From: Lacrimispora indolis DSM 755 | GTDB lineage: Bacteria; Bacillota; Clostridia; Lachnospirales; Lachnospiraceae | Direction of reading: 5' to 3' | Assembly (NCBI RefSeq): GCF_000526995.1 | Contig: NZ_AZUI01000001.1 | Span: 1,922,001 to 1,986,000 of the forward strand | Length of the DNA: 64,000 nucleotides | Part shown: in pieces, positions 18,697-27,391 of the stretch | How the letters are laid out: each line of letters opens with the position of its first letter | How positions within the stretch are numbered: the first letter of the stretch is position 1 | Position numbers and translations under genes: made by a program | The notes under the pieces: model-generated | Database searches by the model: none | What the model was told of the DNA's origin: nothing | What the model saw: only the letters and a program-made list of their open reading frames with translations

Positions 18697-19575
18697 TTAT
18701 AAATATACATCCAGAGTCCCGAAAACCAGAAGCACGATACTGGTGATCTGGCTGATGCTGTATGACGCGATATTGACATTTTCTAAGTGATCCGGTGATA
18801 CCAGCCGGTGCTGGATCACCATGAGGATTACGATAATTCCTAAACCTGTTCCGTAAAGGACACCAAACTGCGGATAAAGCAGCACCCCGGCGATACACAG
18901 GCTAAGCAGCGCAGCTCCATGGAACAGAGTGCTGATCAGCAATCCGCCTTTCACGCCAAACTGCACCGGAATGGAGTGAAGGCCGTTTGCCTTGTCAAAT
19001 TCATAATCCTGGGAGCCGTAGATAATATCAAAGCCAGCAGTCCAGAGGCAGTTGGCCGCACCGAAGAAAAGGGGAATAAGGGAAAATTTTCCCGTTACCG
19101 CCAGCCAGGCTCCCACAGGAGCGCAGGCGCATGTGACACCCAGAACCAGATGGCACATCCAGGTAAAGCGTTTCGTGTAAGAATAGATCGTCATCAGGAA
19201 CAGGGCCACAGGGGACAGGAGGAGGCACAGCAGGTTTAAACGGGAGGCGCTGAACACCATCACCAGAAAGCAGACAGCCACCAGAGCCAGGGTTTCCTTT
19301 TTTCCGATCTGTCCCTGGGGAATCTGGCGGCCTGCTGTTCTGGGGTTTTTTGCATCGATCCTGGCATCTACCACCCGGTTTAGTGCGTTGGCCCCTGTTC
19401 TGGCGCTTAAAAAGGCAAGGGCAGCCCAGAACACTGCCTTTGGATCAGGCCGTCCGCCGGACACGGCAAGGAGGGACACTGCGGCAAAGGCCAGGGAGAA
19501 GACGGTATGGCTGAACATGACCAGCTTCCCGTATTCATTTAATTTATTTACTATTTTTCCAATGATCCATCCCAT
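18697..19575 (-). CDS. UbiA-family prenyltransferase, MqnP-like
   Basis: A 292-aa polytopic membrane prenyltransferase. The first Asp-rich motif is NRVVDARIDAKNPRTAGRQI, and the second is SQDYEFDKANGLHSIPVQFG. This pair is typical of the UbiA branch that prenylates 1,4-dihydroxy-6-naphthoate in the futalosine menaquinone pathway (MqnP) and less like MenA. The open frame extends to 19614, but TGGAG precedes ATG 19575, which overlaps the UbiD stop by about 32 bases. Coexistence with UbiD and UbiX supports the MqnP reading. Demethylmenaquinone synthesis is the likely outcome, since no UbiE/MenG-type methyltransferase is nearby. Confidence 0.88.
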   Translation of the reverse strand: MGWIIGKIVNKLNEYGKLVMFSHTVFSLAFAAVSLLAVSGGRPDPKAVFWAALAFLSARTGANALNRVVDARIDAKNPRTAGRQIPQGQIGKKETLALVAVCFLVMVFSASRLNLLCLLLSPVALFLMTIYSYTKRFTWMCHLVLGVTCACAPVGAWLAVTGKFSLIPLFFGAANCLWTAGFDIIYGSQDYEFDKANGLHSIPVQFGVKGGLLISTLFHGAALLSLCIAGVLLYPQFGVLYGTGLGIIVILMVIQHRLVSPDHLENVNIASYSISQITSIVLLVFGTLDVYL

Positions 19576-21274
19576 AAGTACTCCATTTCTCTGATACCTT
19601 TTTTTTAATCTCATCCGTCATCATAATATCCTCCGGCCAGGGACGGGTAAGCCCTTCTTCCAGACGCTTTCTCGTGGCATCAAAAGCTGCCCGCCTGCCA
19701 TCAATGAACATATCTCTGGCAACATCAATGTTATTGAATACACGCCACATGACCGTGGAATGATCGGCGGGGTCTACATCCTCATCCACAACCAGGATGA
19801 GGGAGGCGTTTTTCTCCTCCAGCATTGCAAGGGCTTTTCGCCTGCCGTCCCAGGGCTGTTCCTTGCGTACAGGCACGACTTCAAGGGAGCCTTCTGTGAA
19901 TGCTTCCTTTCCCCTTCTGGTGGCATCTATGCCAAGCCGTCCTCCATACAAGGGATAATCGGAAGAGTGATCCAGGGCATCCAACGGTCCCTTGCTGACC
20001 ACAAAATCTTCCTTTGGATCGGCATAGCGTAAGACTTCCTGCCAGACTGCGGCCGTATCCTGGGGATCTATGGTTTCGTCAACCGCAACGATCATCTTGG
20101 CGGATCTCATCTGTCCCATTCCCCAGATGGCGTTCATAACGGTTCTGGCGGCTCCCGGATAGGAATGCTTTACTGATACCACCGCGCAGTTATGGAAAAC
20201 TCCTTCAAAGGGCAGGTGGATATCCAGCAGCTCTGAAATCGTCATTTTTAAAATGGGAAGGAATATCCGTTCCGTAGCCTTTGCCATGTAGCAGTCTTCC
20301 ATGGGAGGTTTTCCAACTACGGTGGCGGGATAGACCGGATGCTTTTTATGGGTGATGGTTGTGACATGGAATTTCGGATACCAGTCTGCCAGGGAATAAT
20401 ATCCGGTATGGTCTCCGAATGGCCCTTCCCAGACCAGATCTTCCTGAGGGTCCACATACCCTTCCAGTACAAATTCCGCATCCTCCGGTACATAGAGATC
20501 GTTGGTGATGCATTTTACCATTTTTACAGGCCATTTCTTAAGAAATCCGGCCAGCATCATCTCATCTAACCTGGGAGGAAGGGGAGCAGTGGAAGCGTAG
20601 GTGACGGCCGGATCGCCTCCAAGAGCAACCGATACGGGCATTGGACAGCCCTTTTTCCGGTAAGCTTCGTAAATGCCGGCTCCGTCCTTATGCTTTTGCC
20701 AGTGCATGGCAGTTGTCCTGGAATCCAGTACCTGCATCCGGTACATGCCTATGTTCTGGAGCTTTGTATCAGGATATTTTGTAAAGACAAGGGGAAGGGT
20801 GAAGAAACGTCCTCCGTCAAGAGGCCAGCACTGCAAAACCGGCAGCTGGCTTAAGTCCGGGTCTCTCTCGATCACCTGCTGGCAGCTTGGCCGTTTTAAA
20901 TGAAATTTGCTCCGGAGAGGAAAACAGCACAACAGGCGCAGCAGCCTGGGAGCAAAGGAGACCAGCTTTAAAATAGATGAATAATTGCTAAAGTCCAGAT
21001 AGGCTCCAATGTCTGCCGCGATATCGTCCAGCTTGTCCGCTCCAAGAGAAAGAGCCATTCTGCTGTCTGTGCCAAAGGCATTCATCAGCACCGGATAGGG
21101 GGAACCCTCCACATGTTCAAACAAAAGCGCCTTGTTGCCGGAATTTTCCTCCTTGCAGACTCTGTCTGTGATCTCCGTTATTTCCAGGAGAGGGGATACT
21201 TTCTCGGTTACCCGGATCAGCTCCCCTCTCTCTTCCAATTTATGAATAAAATCCTGCAGTCCTCTATATGACAT
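19544..21274 (-). CDS. UbiD-family decarboxylase, MqnL-like
   Basis: A 576-aa (reading from ATG 21274) prenyl-FMN-dependent decarboxylase. Conserved segments include LSLGADKLDDIAADI, MYRMQVLDSRTTAMHWQKHK, FGDHTGYYSLADWYPKFHVT, YMAKATERIFLPILK and LYGGRLGIDATRRG. In the futalosine pathway a UbiD/UbiX pair removes the 6-carboxylate after prenylation, matching the UbiA gene downstream. The longer frame from 21301 is rejected because AGGAGG lies just before 21274. It could instead act on an aromatic acid, but the neighbours favour quinone synthesis. Confidence 0.9.
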   Translation of the reverse strand: MSYRGLQDFIHKLEERGELIRVTEKVSPLLEITEITDRVCKEENSGNKALLFEHVEGSPYPVLMNAFGTDSRMALSLGADKLDDIAADIGAYLDFSNYSSILKLVSFAPRLLRLLCCFPLRSKFHLKRPSCQQVIERDPDLSQLPVLQCWPLDGGRFFTLPLVFTKYPDTKLQNIGMYRMQVLDSRTTAMHWQKHKDGAGIYEAYRKKGCPMPVSVALGGDPAVTYASTAPLPPRLDEMMLAGFLKKWPVKMVKCITNDLYVPEDAEFVLEGYVDPQEDLVWEGPFGDHTGYYSLADWYPKFHVTTITHKKHPVYPATVVGKPPMEDCYMAKATERIFLPILKMTISELLDIHLPFEGVFHNCAVVSVKHSYPGAARTVMNAIWGMGQMRSAKMIVAVDETIDPQDTAAVWQEVLRYADPKEDFVVSKGPLDALDHSSDYPLYGGRLGIDATRRGKEAFTEGSLEVVPVRKEQPWDGRRKALAMLEEKNASLILVVDEDVDPADHSTVMWRVFNNIDVARDMFIDGRRAAFDATRKRLEEGLTRPWPEDIMMTDEIKKKVSEKWSTYGMDHWKNSK

Positions 21275-21318
21275 ATGGCCTCCTTCCTCTGTCTCACTCA
21301 CGATTTTTGGCCTCCAGC

Positions 21319-22392
21319 CTAGTTGTCATGGCTGCGGTATGCCTCATATCCGCTGCTGGTCCGTATGCTTTCATCCGGCATGACCCACATTGCTTCCACA
21401 CCCTCCATGCTTTCAACCAGGGCAAGTCCTCTTTCATAAGGCATATTAAATACGGCAGTGGAAAGAGCGTCTCCCCAGCCGGAATCCCTGCACACAATGG
21501 AAACTGCCCGAAAGTATGCGGCAGGCATCAATGTAGCAGGATCAATGATATGGTGGTACTTCACTCCATCTACCATATAGAATCTTTCATAATCACCGCT
21601 GCTGACAAGGGAAAGTCCGTCTAAGGCCAAGGTATCGATGGCGGTTTTTTCACTGTCAGTATCCGGGTTTTGAATGTCCAGCTTCCATGGTTTCCCGTCT
21701 GCCCGCTTCCCTATGGCGCGGATATTGCCTCCTACGCTGAGAAGGACATGGCCGACACCCTTTGACTCCAGGAATTCCGCCGCCTGCTCCGTGGCGTAAC
21801 CTTTTGCGATGGCCCCCACATCCAGCCTCATATCAGGATCCTCCAGATATACGGTGGAGGCTGCTTCATCTATGATGACTTTTGAAAAATCCGTATGTAG
21901 GGCCGCCGCTTTCAGCTCTTCCATAGGAGGGATCTTGGCGGTTTCCGGATCATCGATGCCCCAGGTACGGTAGTCGTGCCAGATGGACAGGACACTTCCC
22001 ATGGCAACATTCACCGTTCCATCTGTTTTTTCATAGGCTTCTTCTGCCCGCTTCAGCATATCAATGATCTTCTGGTCCACCTTCACAGGGCCTTTGCCGG
22101 CATTGTCATTGATGGTCTTAATATTGGCAATTCCTTCGTAATCGTTATAGATATCATACAGCTTGTGGTACGTTTCCAGCTGGTCATGAACGTCCGTAGC
22201 TATTTGGGTGAATTCCTCTTTATTTTTTGCATATCCCACGATCTGGGTAACGGTATCAAAGAGATTCAAAAATTCGGCATGGAATCTTTGCTCCTTTTTC
22301 GCTCCTATGGCGGCGGTATTAACCGCCGCCATAGTAAGCGCTGCCAGAGTTCCGGCAATTATAATAAATTTTACTGCTTTTTTACTTTGCAT
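21319..22392 (-). CDS. apbE: ApbE-family FAD:protein FMN transferase (FmnB-like)
   Basis: A 357-aa membrane-anchored or exported flavin transferase. The N-terminal segment MQSKKAVKFIIIAGTLAALT is a signal/anchor without a lipobox Cys. The catalytic domain has FLNLFDTVTQIVGYA, DVGAIAKGYATEQAAEF, LSVGGNIRAIG, KYHHIIDPATLMPA and DALSTAVF with the Mg-binding Asp and Thr. It attaches FMN covalently to Ser/Thr of exported proteins; the clear client is the FMN-binding lipoprotein encoded upstream, whose stop it overlaps by 11 bases. In the Listeria EET system FmnB does this for PplA. Confidence 0.92.
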   Translation of the reverse strand: MQSKKAVKFIIIAGTLAALTMAAVNTAAIGAKKEQRFHAEFLNLFDTVTQIVGYAKNKEEFTQIATDVHDQLETYHKLYDIYNDYEGIANIKTINDNAGKGPVKVDQKIIDMLKRAEEAYEKTDGTVNVAMGSVLSIWHDYRTWGIDDPETAKIPPMEELKAAALHTDFSKVIIDEAASTVYLEDPDMRLDVGAIAKGYATEQAAEFLESKGVGHVLLSVGGNIRAIGKRADGKPWKLDIQNPDTDSEKTAIDTLALDGLSLVSSGDYERFYMVDGVKYHHIIDPATLMPAAYFRAVSIVCRDSGWGDALSTAVFNMPYERGLALVESMEGVEAMWVMPDESIRTSSGYEAYRSHDN

Positions 22393-23497
22393 TTGCTTCA
22401 GCCTTGGAGATGCCCGCCTGGAAATCACCAATACCAACGGTTACACTGGCTTTTAAGTCGGCATCAGTTGGTGCGCCTTCTGCTTCATCAATTGCAAGCC
22501 CAGTGATATCAGCAGCTGTCTTGCCAACTGCATATTCTGCGAAGCTGGCTGCCTGTTCGTTCCACTCTTTACCGATTCCGGAAGCCTTCTTCATACCATA
22601 AGCTTCACCTAACTGATTCTTGGTCTTGAAATCAGCAGACTTTAAGTCGCTGGTGATCTTACCGGTAGCGTCAAAGTTTACATTGACCTGAGAAGCGTCA
22701 AGAAGGCAGCTTGTGATCTTTCCGTCTGCGCCAAAGCTGGCGATCGTGTAGGTAGAATAAGCCTGTGCTACGCCTTCAGCATCTGCGGCAGCATCCTTGG
22801 ACTTGCTGATACCTGTAACGATGCCATAGCCCAGTTTGTCGCCGGCTAAAGCACCTGCGCTCTTGGCATTTGCCACAGCCTGCTCAACAACAGTGATAAA
22901 GTCTCCGATATGAACGGTAATGGTTGCCTTTAAGTCTGCATCATCTGCAACACCTTCGGAAGAAACTGCGATTCCCTTTACTTCATCAGCTGTTTTTCCG
23001 ATCACATACTGTGCAAAACCTTCAGCCTGCTCGTTCCATTCCTTGCTGATGCCGGAAGCTTTTTTCATGCCGTATTTCTCTCCCAGCTCATTTTTGGATT
23101 CTACAACGGTTCCAAGATCTGTAAGCAGCTTTCCTTCTTTAGAGAAGTTCACCTTTGTCTGAACGGAATCGATCTTACAATCTACGATCTTTCCGCTTTC
23201 GTCTACCAGTACGGCTGCGAACATGGTATCTACTTCTGCAAGACCATCTTTTTCGCCGGCATCTGTGGATTTACCGATGGAAGAAAGTACTGAATAACCG
23301 GTGGACAGGGCGCCGCCTGCAGCATCTGTTTTTGCAGCTTCTGTGGTGGTCTCCGCCTGTGTGGTAGGTGCGGCAGTTGTTGCAGCCTCTGTAGGCGCAG
23401 CAGTGGTTGGTGCCTGCTGTAAGTTAGAAGAACACCCTGCCAGAATGGATGCTGCTGCCATGAGGCCGCAGCCTAAAGCTAATACTCGTTTTTTCAT
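22382..23497 (-). CDS. Two-repeat FMN-binding lipoprotein (PplA-like)
   Basis: A 371-aa surface lipoprotein: lipobox LAGC (Cys22), a Thr/Ala-rich linker (about 28-60) and two homologous FMN_bind-like repeats. The repeats share GMKKASGI-x-KEWNEQA and end DADLKATITVHIGDF (first) and DADLKASVTVGIGDF (second). The Thr or Ser in the AT/AS position matches the ApbE flavinylation motif D-G-x-T-G-A-T, although the Gly is replaced by Lys. This architecture is that of PplA, the electron carrier of Listeria EET. GGAGG precedes the ATG. It probably passes electrons from membrane quinol to outside acceptors. Confidence 0.88.
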   Translation of the reverse strand: MKKRVLALGCGLMAAASILAGCSSNLQQAPTTAAPTEAATTAAPTTQAETTTEAAKTDAAGGALSTGYSVLSSIGKSTDAGEKDGLAEVDTMFAAVLVDESGKIVDCKIDSVQTKVNFSKEGKLLTDLGTVVESKNELGEKYGMKKASGISKEWNEQAEGFAQYVIGKTADEVKGIAVSSEGVADDADLKATITVHIGDFITVVEQAVANAKSAGALAGDKLGYGIVTGISKSKDAAADAEGVAQAYSTYTIASFGADGKITSCLLDASQVNVNFDATGKITSDLKSADFKTKNQLGEAYGMKKASGIGKEWNEQAASFAEYAVGKTAADITGLAIDEAEGAPTDADLKASVTVGIGDFQAGISKAEANAK

Positions 23498-23532
23498 AGA
23501 AATTACTCCTCCTTATGTTGCTTTATATTGTA

Positions 23533-24519
23533 TTATTTTTTAATACCATAATAAGATTTATCCACCACGGTCATGATCCTGGCCTTTTTTGCCTCGGATA
23601 ATTCCAGATTCCCGATGGTGTTTGAAGCTTTCGCATAGTATCTGCCGGCTACGGTCTTTGTATAAGCGGTTCCGCCTGCTTCTAAAACTTTATCATAAAG
23701 TTCCTTGGCTGAGACCAGACCGTTTTTCACCTGTCCTAAAAAGTTTTCATCCTGTTTCATGGCATGGATGAGAGGGAGGGTGACAACTCCTTCTTCATAA
23801 TCAGATCGGACATTTTTCTTTGCTTCCGTTTCCTCCATCTCATAATCAATGCAGTCATCCATGAGCTGGAAGATCATGCCCACATCGTTCCCGGCCTTCC
23901 GGTACATGCGAAGCTTTCTCACATCCTTTGTGGACAGCATGGCGCCTCCGTGAAAGGAGGCTTCAAAAAGTGCTGCTGTCTTTCCTTTGATGATGCTTAA
24001 GTAGCGGTAAACCGATAAATCCAGGTTCCCATTGTTAATTTCCTGACGAAGCTCGCCCATGCAGATCCTGCACAGGTAATTGGGCATATCCAAAGCGTTA
24101 TATTCATTTCTCTCAGGGATGGAAGCCGCCAGCTTAAGGGCCAGAGACAATAAATAGTCTCCGCAGATGACTGCCGCTTTTTTTCCAAATCTCTTTTGAA
24201 GTGTTTCGATTCCCCGCCTTGTATCAGCGTCATCAATCACATCATCATGAACTAACGTAGCCAGGTGCAGCAGTTCTACCGCAGATGCCAGAGAGACGGC
24301 TTCAGCCGGGACTTTATCCTCCTCATCCATGGAGCAGGCCATCAGCCCGTAAGCACGGATGAATTTGCCGGTGGATTTAGCCAGATGAGCCGTATAATTC
24401 CTGATGACAGGAGGTGCTGAAGATAAATGCTTTTCCACAGCTAATGCCATCAATTCAAAAGCTTCTTCAAACTCATACCGCAGTTTGCCGGCATCCTCCA
24501 ACAATTCTCTATTAGTCAT
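23533..24519 (-). CDS. Polyprenyl diphosphate synthase (DmkB/HepT-like)
   Basis: A 328-aa trans-isoprenyl diphosphate synthase. The first Asp-rich motif is HDDVIDDAD (residues 92-97 hold DDVIDD), and the second is LMDDCIDYE, with GKxIR-like KFIRAYGLM near residue 53 and the KGKTAALFEASFHGG helix. It would make the isoprenoid tail for the UbiA step. The start overlaps the NDH-2 stop by eight bases. Chain length cannot be set by eye. Confidence 0.93.
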   Translation of the reverse strand: MTNRELLEDAGKLRYEFEEAFELMALAVEKHLSSAPPVIRNYTAHLAKSTGKFIRAYGLMACSMDEEDKVPAEAVSLASAVELLHLATLVHDDVIDDADTRRGIETLQKRFGKKAAVICGDYLLSLALKLAASIPERNEYNALDMPNYLCRICMGELRQEINNGNLDLSVYRYLSIIKGKTAALFEASFHGGAMLSTKDVRKLRMYRKAGNDVGMIFQLMDDCIDYEMEETEAKKNVRSDYEEGVVTLPLIHAMKQDENFLGQVKNGLVSAKELYDKVLEAGGTAYTKTVAGRYYAKASNTIGNLELSEAKKARIMTVVDKSYYGIKK

Positions 24520-26530
24520 TGTATAAATACCACTTCCTTATAAAGGGAAGTTTTCTCCATTTTTTCTTAAGCCACGGCATTGCGTAGTAGTCAAGGCCAA
24601 GGGTTCTGCCGCCGCCGATTAAGACTGCTATGCCGGCGAAAATCATCCAGAACGTATTTAAGTAAAGGCCTGTAGTACAGACGAACATGAACTGAAGCAC
24701 CAGAGAGGCTGCAGAGGAAAGGAAGTTGAACAAACCTCCCATCAAAGCAAGGCCGATCAGGATCTCCGCGATCACGATACCGCGCTGCATGAACAGCTGC
24801 AGTCCGCCGTTAGGCAGGATCACGTTGTTCACAAACCAGTTCATGGGAGCAAAATCCAGTTTAAAGGCATAATCAGACAGAGTGGCATGGGATAAGCCCA
24901 CGGAGCTGACAAGGGTAGCGTCTATCAATCCCAATATATGATAGGAGAAAACCGGTACACCGCTGGAAACTGCATCAGCCGCAGCTCCGGTGGCACTGGC
25001 TACTGCGTCAGCCGCAGCCGAAGTTGCGCTGGAAACTGCATCAGCCGAAGGTGCTGCCCCTCCGATGCCCGTGATTCCGTAAGGAGCCAGGATGCTGTTA
25101 AAGAACTGATTGGCGCCTCCAAAGAATCCGCTCAGCATTGGCTGGCCCATCCAGCCTTCCACAATCTTCATAGCGCCTTCAAACACCCATACGGCTCCCA
25201 GCCATACGCGCAGAGGCGCCAGCAAAAAGCTTGGGGTTCTGTTGGAGAAATGGCCTCCCAAGAAGCTTCTGCAGTTTCTCATGGTAAAGAACTCGTGGCA
25301 AACATAACTCCATACCTTATTCCAGCCTAATACCTGAATAAAGTAAACAACATTGATAAAATGCTTGGAAAGCATGGCAAAGAAGGAACACAGGTTAAAC
25401 ATGTGATTGGGAAGTCCTACCCGTGCAACTCCATAACGGCCGCCTACAGAGACCATGACGCCGTGGAAGGATGGTTTATACTCCTCCATGGCTCCTGTGC
25501 CAGTCAAGGCGCAGACCAGGTTATGGGCGGCGGTATGAGCGCTCTGCTCACAGTTTTCCACCATCTGGGGAACAGGTTCATTCTCTCCCTGAGGCACATA
25601 CATCATGTTGTCACCGACTACATATACCTCTTCATGATCCTTGGCCCGAAGGTAAGAATCAACCTGGATTCTTCCGCGTCCCACGGATTCCAGGATTTTT
25701 GCAGCTTCCCCGGTGATGTCCGCACTTTCAATACCTGCTGTCCAGATTACAGTTCCTGCCGGATAACGGTTCTTCCTGCCGTTCTGGTTCAGCTCGATGT
25801 AATCCTCGCCAATGGCGGTCACACCGGTTTCCATCATTACCTTAACGCCCATTTTCTCAAGGCGTCTTTCTACCTTGCCGGACAGCTTCTCCGGAAGGAT
25901 GGGCACTGTGCGGCTTAAAATATCCACGTCAAACATGGAAACAAGAGACGGATCGATCTCATACTCTTCACAGAGGAAGGGCACGTATTCTGCCAGTTCT
26001 CCAGCCATTTCCACACCGGTAAAACCGGCGCCTACCACGTAGAACGTCAAAAGGCGGCGCTTTTCCGCCTCGTCCGGCTCACAGGCCGCTTTGCGGAACA
26101 CCTGCTGGATCCGCTCTTTTAATAACATAGCATCTTCATAGGACCAAAGCTTATAAGAATACTCCTCTGCGCCCTCCACACCGAAAAAGGTGGGTTTGGA
26201 GCCGGCGGCCAGGATCAGATAGTCGTAATCATATTCGCCCTGGCTTCCCTTCAGTTTTTTCTCCTCAACGGAAATCTGGCTGATGGTGTCTGTGATGATC
26301 TCCACATTCCTGCCTGCAAATACTTTTTTCAAGCTGATGCGGATACTGTCTTCTTCCACCCTTCCAGCGGCCACCTCGTGAAGCTCCGTGAGCATGGTAT
26401 GGAATGGATGCCTGTCAATGATGGAAATACTTACCTCATTGTCCATTTTCATCTTGCGGAACTTTTTTTCCAGTTTTTTGGCAGTTAAAATACCGGCATA
26501 ACCGGCACCCAGCACTACTATTTTCTTCAA
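24512..26530 (-). CDS. NDH-2-type NADH dehydrogenase fused to DoxX-like membrane domain
   Basis: A 672-aa fusion. Residues 1-400 form a type II NADH:quinone oxidoreductase: FAD-binding VVLGAGYAGILTAKKL, FYVVGAGFTGVEMAGELAEY for NADH, and VYVVGDN with a quinone-side segment. A Ser/Ala/Asp-rich linker (about 500-535, repeats of AADAVAS/AADAVSS) leads to a DoxX-like domain with about four helices (NGGLQLFMQRGIVIAEILIG). Translation begins at TTG behind AAGGAGGGG. It heads the operon, and in Listeria Ndh2 likewise feeds the EET chain. The fusion and linker are unusual. Confidence 0.9.
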   Translation of the reverse strand: MKKIVVLGAGYAGILTAKKLEKKFRKMKMDNEVSISIIDRHPFHTMLTELHEVAAGRVEEDSIRISLKKVFAGRNVEIITDTISQISVEEKKLKGSQGEYDYDYLILAAGSKPTFFGVEGAEEYSYKLWSYEDAMLLKERIQQVFRKAACEPDEAEKRRLLTFYVVGAGFTGVEMAGELAEYVPFLCEEYEIDPSLVSMFDVDILSRTVPILPEKLSGKVERRLEKMGVKVMMETGVTAIGEDYIELNQNGRKNRYPAGTVIWTAGIESADITGEAAKILESVGRGRIQVDSYLRAKDHEEVYVVGDNMMYVPQGENEPVPQMVENCEQSAHTAAHNLVCALTGTGAMEEYKPSFHGVMVSVGGRYGVARVGLPNHMFNLCSFFAMLSKHFINVVYFIQVLGWNKVWSYVCHEFFTMRNCRSFLGGHFSNRTPSFLLAPLRVWLGAVWVFEGAMKIVEGWMGQPMLSGFFGGANQFFNSILAPYGITGIGGAAPSADAVSSATSAAADAVASATGAAADAVSSGVPVFSYHILGLIDATLVSSVGLSHATLSDYAFKLDFAPMNWFVNNVILPNGGLQLFMQRGIVIAEILIGLALMGGLFNFLSSAASLVLQFMFVCTTGLYLNTFWMIFAGIAVLIGGGRTLGLDYYAMPWLKKKWRKLPFIRKWYLYND

Positions 26531-26892
26531 GTCTTCCCCTCCTTGTGTGATAGCGGCTCACAAAACGCCACTTTGACATTATTATAACATATGAGCATTA
26601 TTTTTACCAGAATTTTATCACAAAACGATAATTTTTCCCACATCAATTTCTGATGGGTTCTTTTCCTGTAACCGTTTTGCTGTTCCATCTTTTTTTCTAA
26701 GCATTAAAAATGACGGAATAAGGCGGTTTTGTCATGATTTTCTGTGATCATTCCGGCCGTTTCCCTTACTTCGTAAACTTTGTTAAAAATATACCTCTGA
26801 TATATCTATTTCCTCTTTTCTTATTTTATAAACAGAACGGACATGCTATAATAAAAGTTCAGGACATTTAAGAGAAATATGAGGTGACGAAT
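26531..26892. promoter_or_regulatory. Divergent control region of the EET-like locus
   Basis: Minus-strand TATAAT (26581-26586) serves the NDH-2 operon; its -35 (TGGTAA) is weak. TCACAAAACG occurs twice in the same orientation, at 26558-26567 and 26618-26627, one just after the predicted start and one near -44 to -53, an activator-like spacing. Plus-strand TATAAT at 26847-26852 has the extended TG element (TGC before it) and serves the NusG-II gene. No riboswitch was recognised. Confidence 0.5.
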
Positions 26893-27258
26893 TTGAATCA
26901 TTTAAAGAAACTGACAATCATACAAAAAAGAGAGCTGATCCTTATTGCCGCTATTTTGGTCATAGCGGGATTGCTTTCTGCAGTATTTTATGCCGGAAAC
27001 AGAAAACCGGCGGAGCAGGTGGTAGTTACCGTAGACGGCAAGACTGTGGAAACCCTGGATCTTCATAAGGACGTGGATATGATCATTGAGGGATATGGAG
27101 GTACGGATCATCTTGTCATCAAGGACGGCTACGCCAGCATTACGGATGCTTCCTGCCCTGATAAGGTGTGTGTCCGAACGGGAAAGATCCACAAGAGCGG
27201 GGAACTGATTGTCTGCCTGCCCAACCGGGTGGTGGTGACAATTGAGGGGGAAGATTAA
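26893..27258 (+). CDS. NusG domain II-containing membrane-anchored protein (EetA-like candidate)
   Basis: A 121-aa protein with one N-terminal helix (about 13-33, ILIAAILVIAGLLSAVFYAG) and an exported NusG-II-like beta domain (VVVTVDGKTVETLDL, then CPDKVCVRTGKI with a Cys pair, then IVCLPNRVVVTI). The longer frame starts at GTG 26884, but GAGGTGA is best spaced for TTG 26893. Such proteins sit beside ApbE/FMN_bind and Rnf genes, and I recall EetA of Listeria as similar; that recollection is unverified. It is divergent from the redox operon. Confidence 0.7.
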   Translation: MNHLKKLTIIQKRELILIAAILVIAGLLSAVFYAGNRKPAEQVVVTVDGKTVETLDLHKDVDMIIEGYGGTDHLVIKDGYASITDASCPDKVCVRTGKIHKSGELIVCLPNRVVVTIEGED

Positions 27259-27311
27259 AGATGCTTTGAATATTATGCCTTTTTATGGATCATAATACCC
27301 CATATCGAAAT

Positions 27312-27350
27312 AAAATGTATCGTTATTCGAAAATATTTACATTTTTTATG
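27312..27350 (+). terminator. Possible weak terminator after NusG-II gene
   Basis: AAAATGTA (27312-27319) pairs with TACATTTT (27338-27345), with TCG/CGA inside, followed by TTATG. It is AT-rich and weak. Confidence 0.35.
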
Positions 27351-27391
27351 GGTCATGTTAATCTTTGATCAGGAAAGGAGCTGATGAAAAA

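Noticed and set aside
24938..25330. Plus-strand ORF of 130 codons
   Set aside because: It is the shadow of the NDH-2 linker repeat; no ribosome binding site and the opposite frame is a clear gene.
25361..25918. Plus-strand ORF of 185 codons
   Set aside because: Antisense to the conserved NDH-2 FAD/NADH domain, with no recognisable protein features.
26531..26892. FMN or TPP riboswitch upstream of the flavin/NMT1-like operon
   Set aside because: No conserved aptamer elements were visible on either strand.
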